Position numbers and translations under genes: made by a program
In this document: one piece after another, positions 6,424 through 11,693 of the stretch
How the letters are laid out: each line of letters starts with the position of its first letter
Numbering within the stretch: position 1 is the first letter of the stretch
Notes under the pieces: model-generated
Told to the model about the DNA's origin: nothing
The model's database searches: none
Seen by the model: only the letters and a program-made list of their open reading frames with translations
NCBI GenBank assembly: GCA_023419655.1
Contig: JAEZXP010000052.1
Coordinates: 1 to 11,693 of the forward strand
DNA length: 11,693 nt
Direction of reading: 5' to 3'
DNA from: Bacillota bacterium
GTDB lineage: Bacteria > Bacillota > Clostridia > Lachnospirales > Lachnospiraceae

Positions 6424-8739
6424 ATGACAACACAAAAAACTTGCCAAAAGTGTAATGCTGTCTTAGAAGAAGGAGCTGTCTTTTGTTCTGAATGCGGCAC
6501 AAAGAATGAAGAAAAAGTTCCGGAATATGAGACTATCTTTTGTCCGGAGTGCGGAGAAAAGACGACGACAGAGTTTCAGTTCTGTCCGGAATGCGGAAAG
6601 CCGCTCAGCGATGAAAAAGCAGAGGTTGCGGCTGCAAATACGGTAAGCCCTGTAACGGCTGTAAATGCCGTCAATGAAAATGGCACGGAAAAGAAGAAAA
6701 TTGATATTCAGAATTTAATTAAAAAGCCTATGTTTATCGGCATAGCGGCAGCTGCAGTTATTCTGGTTATAATAATTGCCATCTTTGCAAACAAGGGCGG
6801 TTCGGGCAGCGCACGGATAATCTATGCGAAGGATAAGGAACTGCAGTACAAATACCTGCCCACCATGAAATCGTTTGAACTGACAGACAGGCTGTTTGAT
6901 GAAATGGACTATATAGAAGCCTATGATTACAGAAGCATCTACTATTCCATACTTATCAGTGATAACGGAAGATACATATATTATCCGGATCGTGTCGAGG
7001 GTGGTTATGTAACGTATTATTGGCGTGATTTGAAAGCAGATAACACAAAAAAAGATCCTGTAAAAATTGACAGTGAAATTGACGGATTACCCGTCTTATC
7101 ATCGGATGGAAACAGGCTTTTCTATATGAGAGCAGATGATAACAAGCTTTATGCCTACGATAGAAAGTCAGGAGAGAAAAATAAGCTTGATGAGGATGTA
7201 ATAAGCTTTTATATTAATGATGCAGGCAATTATATGATTTACAGCAAATATGATGATAATACAATCTATGAGATGACGATAAAAGGAATCACAGGGGAAA
7301 AGACAAAGATTGATTCTGCTTCGTCAATTCAGAATGCATATCCAAATGATAAGAAACTGTATTACATCAAGGACGCAAATCTCTATCTTAAAGAGGCAGG
7401 CAAAGACAAGGTTAAGATTGCTTCAGACATCAGCAGAGTTGTCTCCGTAGTAGATGGAAGCGCTGTGTATTACCTTAAGACAGAGACCGTTAGAAACAAA
7501 CTTTCAGATTTTGTAAATGATGACATGGCTGCCAATGACAGGAACTTAACGGAACCGGTGTATCCGACATATCCGGAGGAGCCTACTTATCCAAGAGAAA
7601 GTGACTATCAGGAGGAAACCTGGGTAGATTCGTATTGGGGAAATGAAAGACATCCGGTAACGGATAATTGGGGTTATTGGAATTATGAAACAAATTGGGA
7701 TGATTATTCAGCAGCCTATGAACAGTATGAGATTGAATATGATAAATGGGAAGAGGAATATAACAGGCTAAGGGATGAATACAATACGGCTTATGCCGAG
7801 TATCAGGCAAAAGAATCCAGAGATGAACTGCGCAGAGAACTGGATAATGAAGATAATGCTGTTACATATGATAAATATCAGTTATATTATTATGACAAGA
7901 ATAAAGAGACCCTTGTTGCTTCCGATTTGTCCGATGGGTATAATTTTTATCTGGCTGCCTCATCCGAGGTACCCGCTGTAATTTATAAAAAGAATAATAC
8001 ATCGGATGCCGGACAGCAGAAATTATCCGAGTTATTAGCGGACATGGATGACTATTATTACATAAGCGGTATAGTTTATGATATTCAAAGTAAGATTTTG
8101 GCCTCCAGAAGTATATCCGATGATGTGTATATTGCTTTGGGAGATAAAGAATCGATGATTGATAACGATAATGCCGAGAGATGGAGCATACATAAAAACG
8201 GAAAGGTATATTTTATTGATGATTATAAGTTTGACAAGGGATACGGTACTTTAATGTCAGCTGACATCAAGAATAATACGCTTTCAAAACCGGTTAAAAT
8301 GGATGATGATGTACAAATGTTCATATTCGGCAATGAGAATGACAATGTAATTTATTTTAAGGATGTTAAAGATTATAAAGGAGATATGTATATCAACGGA
8401 AAGCAGGCTGCTTCCGACGTATATGTATCCAGTCTGTACAACTACAAAGGAACAAGCACATTCCTGTATTACACGGATTACAGTGAAAGGAATGAAAAAG
8501 GAACCCTGTGTATACTCAAAGATGGCAAAGAGACAAAAATTTCGGACGATGTAAGCTATTTTTCACCGATAAATGAAAAAAATATTGCTTATCTCGTAGA
8601 CTACAGTCAGGACAGGGAAAAAGGTGACCTGATGCTGTATAAGGGCGGTAAAAAGCCGGTAGGAATTGATACAGATGTAACGGCGTTGTTGTATAATCCG
8701 GATATGGTATGGTACTCTTCATGGTATTATATCTATTAA
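6424..8739 (+). CDS. Double zinc-ribbon, single-TM protein with an extracellular propeller-like domain
   Basis: A 771-residue protein. Two zinc ribbons lie at the N-terminus: Cys7/10/21/24 and Cys40/43/54/57, both CX2CX10CX2C. A short linker, a basic segment (EKKKIDIQNLIKK) and one membrane helix at about 103-124 follow, predicting ribbons inside and about 645 residues outside. The outer part is built of repeated short strands such as RIIYAKDKELQYKY, RYIYYPD, RLFYMRADDNKLYAYD, KLYYIKDANLYL and AVYYLKTE, the pattern of YWTD/TolB-like or DUF5050-type beta-propellers. Between two such strands, residues about 368-483 form a Tyr/Trp/Glu-rich insertion with a YPTYPEEPTYP segment and then a charged helical stretch. 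Its topology resembles TcaA-like and other zinc-ribbon membrane proteins of Gram-positive bacteria (family knowledge). AGGAGGAG at 6407-6414 precedes the ATG by nine bases. I infer a ligand-binding sensor or scaffold; no enzyme motif was seen. Confidence 0.8.
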   Translation: MTTQKTCQKCNAVLEEGAVFCSECGTKNEEKVPEYETIFCPECGEKTTTEFQFCPECGKPLSDEKAEVAAANTVSPVTAVNAVNENGTEKKKIDIQNLIKKPMFIGIAAAAVILVIIIAIFANKGGSGSARIIYAKDKELQYKYLPTMKSFELTDRLFDEMDYIEAYDYRSIYYSILISDNGRYIYYPDRVEGGYVTYYWRDLKADNTKKDPVKIDSEIDGLPVLSSDGNRLFYMRADDNKLYAYDRKSGEKNKLDEDVISFYINDAGNYMIYSKYDDNTIYEMTIKGITGEKTKIDSASSIQNAYPNDKKLYYIKDANLYLKEAGKDKVKIASDISRVVSVVDGSAVYYLKTETVRNKLSDFVNDDMAANDRNLTEPVYPTYPEEPTYPRESDYQEETWVDSYWGNERHPVTDNWGYWNYETNWDDYSAAYEQYEIEYDKWEEEYNRLRDEYNTAYAEYQAKESRDELRRELDNEDNAVTYDKYQLYYYDKNKETLVASDLSDGYNFYLAASSEVPAVIYKKNNTSDAGQQKLSELLADMDDYYYISGIVYDIQSKILASRSISDDVYIALGDKESMIDNDNAERWSIHKNGKVYFIDDYKFDKGYGTLMSADIKNNTLSKPVKMDDDVQMFIFGNENDNVIYFKDVKDYKGDMYINGKQAASDVYVSSLYNYKGTSTFLYYTDYSERNEKGTLCILKDGKETKISDDVSYFSPINEKNIAYLVDYSQDREKGDLMLYKGGKKPVGIDTDVTALLYNPDMVWYSSWYYIY

Positions 8740-8775
8740 TCTGAGAATCTTGTTTTGAGAGAGGTGAATAGAATT

Positions 8776-9213
8776 ATGGCTGATGAATCCAAGAGTGGTC
8801 TTCAAAATATAATTACGCGAACGACAGCTACGATAGGTGTAAAGACTTCTGTTTTTATCGGAAGTGCCAAGGTTAAAACCCACATCAATACAATCAAAAA
8901 AGAGATAAGCACGTTGACCGATGAGTTGGGCAATATCGTTTATGAGCTGTGGGAAAAAGGTGAAGAGGATAAAGAGCGCATTGACCGGCATTGTCAGCAG
9001 ATAAAAGAAAAATACGCTGGCTTAGAGGATTTAAACGCTGAGATTGCCAGACTGGAGCAGCAGGAGTCAGAAGTGCTGGGAAATAAAAAGCAGGAAGAGA
9101 ATAAACAGCCCTCATCCGATGCTTCCGAAATAAAGTATGTTTGCCCAAGCTGCAATACCGTGTATGAAGCTCCCAGTAAATTCTGCCGAAAGTGCGGAAC
9201 GAAAATGATATAA
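8776..9213 (+). CDS. Soluble coiled-coil protein with C-terminal zinc ribbon
   Basis: A 145-residue protein with no membrane helix or signal peptide. Residues about 35-105 are charged and helical with coiled-coil character (THINTIKKEISTLTDELGNI, then an E/K/Q-rich run). A Gln/Glu/Ser linker leads to a C-terminal zinc ribbon with Cys123, Cys126, Cys137 and Cys140, again CX2CX10CX2C. Here the ribbon is at the C-terminus, the opposite of its neighbours. The frame is open from a TTG at 8755, but the ATG at 8776 has AGGTGA at 8762-8767 with an eight-base spacer and is preferred. It is the last gene of the operon and is followed by a strong hairpin. A cytoplasmic partner of the membrane-bound ribbon proteins is a reasonable inference; the family function is not known to me. 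Confidence 0.75.
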   Translation: MADESKSGLQNIITRTTATIGVKTSVFIGSAKVKTHINTIKKEISTLTDELGNIVYELWEKGEEDKERIDRHCQQIKEKYAGLEDLNAEIARLEQQESEVLGNKKQEENKQPSSDASEIKYVCPSCNTVYEAPSKFCRKCGTKMI

Positions 9214-9230
9214 TGAGTAATTAAATATAA

Positions 9231-9266
9231 AATCCGGAGGCGGATACGTAAATCTGCCTCCGGATT
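9231..9266 (+). terminator. Hairpin ending the zinc-ribbon operon
   Basis: Arms 9231-9244 (aatccggaggcgga) and 9253-9266 (tctgcctccggatt) form a 14-bp stem with one G-U pair and an 8-base loop, starting 17 bases after the last stop. The sequence after it (atttatat) is AT-rich but not a clean T-run, so termination efficiency is uncertain. Confidence 0.65.
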
Positions 9267-9300
9267 ATTTATATCCGGCTATAAATTCTGTTATGAAATT

Positions 9301-9342
9301 GTAACAACATAATTAGATAATTTATAGTAATTATGTTATAAC
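9301..9342. promoter_or_regulatory. AT-rich dyad upstream of the methyltransferase promoter
   Basis: The arms 9301-9315 and 9328-9342 match at 13 of 15 positions, including a perfect 10-bp core (aacataatta / taattatgtt), across a 12-base AT-rich spacer. It ends 31 bp before the -35 hexamer, a position suited to an activator or repressor site; it has no T-tail of a terminator. The bound protein, if any, is unknown. Confidence 0.4.
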
Positions 9343-9373
9343 ACACAAAATTAATTTATAAATAAAAAGTTGG

Positions 9374-9401
9374 TTGACATTTGTACGGATAAGCTTATAA
9401 T
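9374..9401 (+). promoter_or_regulatory. Strong sigma-A promoter of the methyltransferase gene
   Basis: Perfect TTGACA (9374-9379) and perfect TATAAT (9396-9401) are separated by 16 bp, with an A/T-rich stretch at about 9347-9370 upstream that could act as an UP element. Transcription would begin near 9408, giving a leader of under 30 nt. Confidence 0.8.
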
Positions 9402-9434
9402 ATCAGAAAACATAAAACAAAAAGGAGTGGGAGC

Positions 9435-10262
9435 ATGGAGCGGATGAAAGAGAGCACAGAGACAATTAAAACCCATTATGACAGTGAGCCTGTCTTTGAA
9501 TGGGAAAGGACCCATGACAATACAATTGAGTATATCATTACTGCGAAGATGCTTGGCAGGTATATCAAGCCGGGAGAAAAGGTTCTTGATATAGGCGGAG
9601 GCCCGGGCAGATATTCCACCTGGCTTGCAGGAATGGGCTGTGATGTTACCTTATTCGATTTATCGGAAGGCAATATTAAATTTGCCAAAGCGAAGGCAAA
9701 GGAATTGGATATTAAATTGGAGACAATCTGTGGCAATGCTCTGGATGAAAGCCTCTATCCCGAAGAGACGTATGACCATATTCTGGTTATGGGTCCGATG
9801 TATCACCTTTTTTCCGAACCGGATAGGAGGAAAGTAATTGACAATGCCCTGCTGCACCTTAAGGAGAATGGCAAAATCTACATAGCCTTTATCAACCTTT
9901 TTGCAGGGGTTTTATATTATCTGGATGAATATAAAGCAGGATTTAGCCAGCAGCTTGAAGTCGACCCCTCATATGGAACCTGTCTGACAGAGAATACCGG
10001 CTGGAACGGCATGGCATTTACAGAAGCCAGATTTGAAGCCCTGCCTGAGATTAAGCGTTTTTGCAATTCCTTTGGATTAAAGCAGCTAAAGCTGTTCGGA
10101 CAGGAGGGCTTTTTGGGAACGTATGTATCTCAGATGGATACGTTGGAAGAGCCTCATAGAAGCCTGTGGATTGACTATGCATACCGTATGTGTGACATGG
10201 AGGATTACCTGATTATGTCGGCACATATCATGTATATAGGAGAGAAACAGCGTAAAGCATAA
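9435..10262 (+). CDS. Class I SAM-dependent methyltransferase
   Basis: A 275-residue cytoplasmic enzyme predicted to transfer a methyl group from S-adenosylmethionine. The SAM-binding motif I is VLDIGGGPGRYS at 50-61. The acidic residue at the end of strand 2 is Asp75 in TLFDLS. The motif after strand 4 is YDHILVMGPMYHL at 113-125, and NGKIYIAFIN is a typical strand-5 region. This is the Methyltransf_11/25 type of fold, common in UbiE-like and many unassigned small-molecule methyltransferases. The C-terminal 100 residues (from about 170) are less conserved and probably bind the substrate, which the sequence does not reveal. AAAGGAG at 9421-9427 precedes the ATG by seven bases. It is a single-gene unit with its own promoter, upstream dyad and downstream hairpin, and it seems functionally separate from the operon before it. 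Confidence 0.9.
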   Translation: MERMKESTETIKTHYDSEPVFEWERTHDNTIEYIITAKMLGRYIKPGEKVLDIGGGPGRYSTWLAGMGCDVTLFDLSEGNIKFAKAKAKELDIKLETICGNALDESLYPEETYDHILVMGPMYHLFSEPDRRKVIDNALLHLKENGKIYIAFINLFAGVLYYLDEYKAGFSQQLEVDPSYGTCLTENTGWNGMAFTEARFEALPEIKRFCNSFGLKQLKLFGQEGFLGTYVSQMDTLEEPHRSLWIDYAYRMCDMEDYLIMSAHIMYIGEKQRKA

Positions 10263-10269
10263 AAAAGTA

Positions 10270-10325
10270 GGAGCGCTAAAAAGGTATCTGGTACAGGTAT
10301 GAACCGGATACCTTTCTGGCGCCCC
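10270..10325. terminator. Bidirectional hairpin between convergent transcription units
   Basis: The inner arms 10280-10292 (aaaggtatctggt) and 10303-10315 (accggatacctttc without the last base) pair over 13 bp with one wobble and a 10-base loop. An outer GGAGCGC / GCGCCCC pairing at 10270-10276 and 10319-10325 extends the stem with one mismatch. On the minus strand the inner stem is followed by TTTTT, and a further run of six T lies near 10261-10266, so termination should be better for the minus-strand genes than for the methyltransferase. Confidence 0.7.
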
Positions 10326-10336
10326 CACTGTATAAG

Positions 10337-10513
10337 TCACGGTGCCCGATATCGGTAGGTTGGTTTTTTAACAGGCTTTGTCTTGGCTGTGTCCTTTATA
10401 AGTTCTGCTTTATTCGGATGGTTTATATCCATGACGTTTAATTTTTTTAATGCATTTTTTCTGATAAAATCAGTGCGGTCAATTTGATAAGCCCATCTAT
10501 CTTCATTTAACAT
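10337..10513 (-). CDS. Small conserved-looking protein of 58 residues, function unknown
   Basis: A short minus-strand gene starting MLNEDRWAYQIDRTDFIRKN and ending in KKPTYRYRAP. The ATG (10513-10511) is preceded by GAGGAG at 10527-10522 with an eight-base spacer, in the 17-base gap after the larger upstream gene, so it is translationally well equipped and probably co-transcribed. It is rich in Lys and Arg, with no membrane helix, signal peptide or cysteines. It ends just before the convergent hairpin. I do not recognise the family. The good ribosome binding site, tight spacing and following terminator favour a real gene. Confidence 0.6.
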   Translation of the reverse strand: MLNEDRWAYQIDRTDFIRKNALKKLNVMDINHPNKAELIKDTAKTKPVKKPTYRYRAP

Positions 10514-10530
10514 ATAATCAGCTCCTCAAA

Positions 10531-11693
10531 TTACATCTTATAGGATGCGGAATTTATGACCTGCGTATCTTTCGGATAGAGGCTGGATTCATCCGGGTCG
10601 CCGGAGGCTTCATCAGGATTATCCGATTTAGCAATCGCTTTATCCTTGATTAATCCGACGTCCTCCGATACCATATTTACAACGCCTTTTTGCTCAGGGT
10701 AGCATGAGATAAATCCGCAGCCGATAAATTGAAGCTTATTTTCAATTTCAGAGGGAGTGATATCTTCATGAATCTGAACCATTCCGCAATCGATGATTGT
10801 AACGCCGTCATTCATACCCTCCAGTGTGCGCTTGCTGATGCTCAGCATGCCCTTGTCTGCAATAATATTTCCCCTGATTTGTTTAAGCTCATTGTAGTTT
10901 GCATGGATGGTAAGCAGCATATCCATCAGTTTATCAAAGATATAGATGGCGCCGTTAACCTTTATATCGGTAAGCTTGCTCAAAGCCTTTTCACTTTCTG
11001 AGGTTATCATCAGGTCTCCGTCTACAAAGAGCTTGCTTCCATTTTGATTTACTGTCAAATTATCCAGCTTGCCGCCCTGAACGTACCGGTAACCGGCGGG
11101 AATTTCTATTATGTCAGTATCATCTTCAAAGAGCTGTACCGCATTCTCCAAGAGAGTTTCAGGTATAATAGCCGTCTTTGTTATAAAGGAGGAGCCTTTG
11201 GCAGCAAGAGATGCCACATCGAGGGCTTCATCGGCTATTACGACCTTGTCTTCCACATAATATCTTGCTTCCTTTGCCTTATAGAGAAAGGCTTTATCAA
11301 GAATAATTCTATCCTTAAGGCAGATGGCATCGGACGGATAGGTATTCGTTGAACCGTTCACACTTAGGGGCGGTAATTGGTTTTGAAGGTCGGACGGATA
11401 GGAGACAGAGCCGTTTACCTTTATGGATATAAAGCTTTTAAGGGCTTTTTCTGAATTCTTCCCGATAGTAAGGGAACCATTTACCAGCAGGATGGAAGGT
11501 TTTGACATAATCGTGCCCTCCGATATTTCATAAGAGCCGTTTTGTATTATAACCTCTGCATCTTCGGATAGTTCCATTACGTCGGCAGCACTCATTGTTA
11601 CGGGATAGCGGGAGAGCAGTTCTTTGGACTCTTTAGAAACCAGGATAGCGGAGGCGTTTAATTTAATTCTTTCATATAAGTTAAGAACCGCCG
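10531..11693 (-). CDS. Repeat-containing, probably beta-solenoid protein, 5' end outside the window
   Basis: The frame is open from the stop at 10533-10531 to the right edge, giving 386 complete codons. An in-frame ATG at 11595 has no ribosome binding site, and 32 sensible codons precede it (AVLNLYERIKLNASAILVSK and on), so the true start lies outside. The protein is made of short strands separated by N-G/D-G turns: ILLVNGSLTIG, IKVNGSV, LFVDGDLMI, IKVNGAI. A 27-residue unit encoded at 11484-11404 recurs at 11025-10945 with 14 of 27 residues identical, both containing SEKAL and IKVNG. This resembles bactofilin-type or other beta-helical folds, but I do not assign a family. There is no visible membrane helix. 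The C-terminus is an acidic, probably disordered segment (SDNPDEASGDPDESS). It is co-directional with the 58-residue gene 17 bases downstream. Role unknown; polymer-forming or scaffold protein is a guess. Confidence 0.7.
   Translation of the reverse strand, partial: AVLNLYERIKLNASAILVSKESKELLSRYPVTMSAADVMELSEDAEVIIQNGSYEISEGTIMSKPSILLVNGSLTIGKNSEKALKSFISIKVNGSVSYPSDLQNQLPPLSVNGSTNTYPSDAICLKDRIILDKAFLYKAKEARYYVEDKVVIADEALDVASLAAKGSSFITKTAIIPETLLENAVQLFEDDTDIIEIPAGYRYVQGGKLDNLTVNQNGSKLFVDGDLMITSESEKALSKLTDIKVNGAIYIFDKLMDMLLTIHANYNELKQIRGNIIADKGMLSISKRTLEGMNDGVTIIDCGMVQIHEDITPSEIENKLQFIGCGFISCYPEQKGVVNMVSEDVGLIKDKAIAKSDNPDEASGDPDESSLYPKDTQVINSASYKM

Noticed and set aside
8755..8775. TTG start for the coiled-coil zinc-ribbon protein
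   Set aside because: The ribosome binding site AGGTGA lies inside this extension and is correctly spaced for the ATG at 8776.
9267..9286. Small inverted repeat atttata / tataaat just after the operon hairpin
   Set aside because: Seven-base AT-only arms are expected by chance in such AT-rich sequence.
10729..11352. Two plus-strand open frames of 90 and 102 codons opposite the repeat protein
   Set aside because: They show no recognised domains, and the minus-strand frame is much longer and carries coherent internal repeats.
10531..11595. Treating the ATG at 11595 as the true start of the minus-strand repeat protein
   Set aside because: There is no ribosome binding site, and the frame remains open with plausible protein sequence to the window edge.

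Overview
The window reads as chromosomal DNA from a low-to-moderate GC, Gram-positive, probably motile Clostridia-type bacterium (Lachnospiraceae-like). The reasons are strong AGGAGG-type ribosome binding sites, consensus sigma-A promoters, a GTG start, a secreted protein with a Gram-positive style signal peptide, and zinc-ribbon/single-TM envelope proteins. The taxon is inferred from style only; no marker gene is present.

Layout. (1) Positions 1-121 hold the 5' end of an insertion sequence, probably IS3-like, running off the left edge on the minus strand, with a hairpin over its transposase start. (2) Positions 168-1870 hold a promoter, a leader with a perfect CAAGCGCTTG palindrome, and a six-TM methyl-accepting chemotaxis protein with no extracytoplasmic sensor domain. 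(3) Positions 1901-9266 look like one operon: a consensus promoter, six genes on the plus strand with small gaps, and a closing hairpin. The genes encode a small DUF3592-like membrane protein, a 1001-residue secreted multidomain protein ending in a DUF2135/YfaP-like domain, two paralogous zinc-ribbon/single-TM proteins, a 771-residue double-zinc-ribbon/TM/propeller-like protein with a Tyr/Trp-rich insertion, and a soluble coiled-coil/zinc-ribbon protein. (4) Positions 9301-10262 hold an AT-rich dyad, a promoter with perfect -35 and -10 hexamers, and a class I SAM-dependent methyltransferase. (5) Positions 10270-10325 form a hairpin between convergent units. (6) Positions 10337-11693, minus strand, hold a 58-codon gene preceded by a repeat-containing, probably beta-solenoid protein whose 5' end lies outside the window.

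The most interesting unit is the six-gene operon. Its last four genes carry five zinc ribbons, every one with the spacing CX2CX10CX2C. Three of the four proteins are predicted to sit in the membrane with the ribbon inside the cell, and the operon also encodes a large secreted protein. I infer an envelope-associated complex in which cytoplasmic ribbons are linked through single membrane helices to extracellular parts. Its function cannot be read from the sequence. No rRNA, tRNA, CRISPR array or origin was seen.
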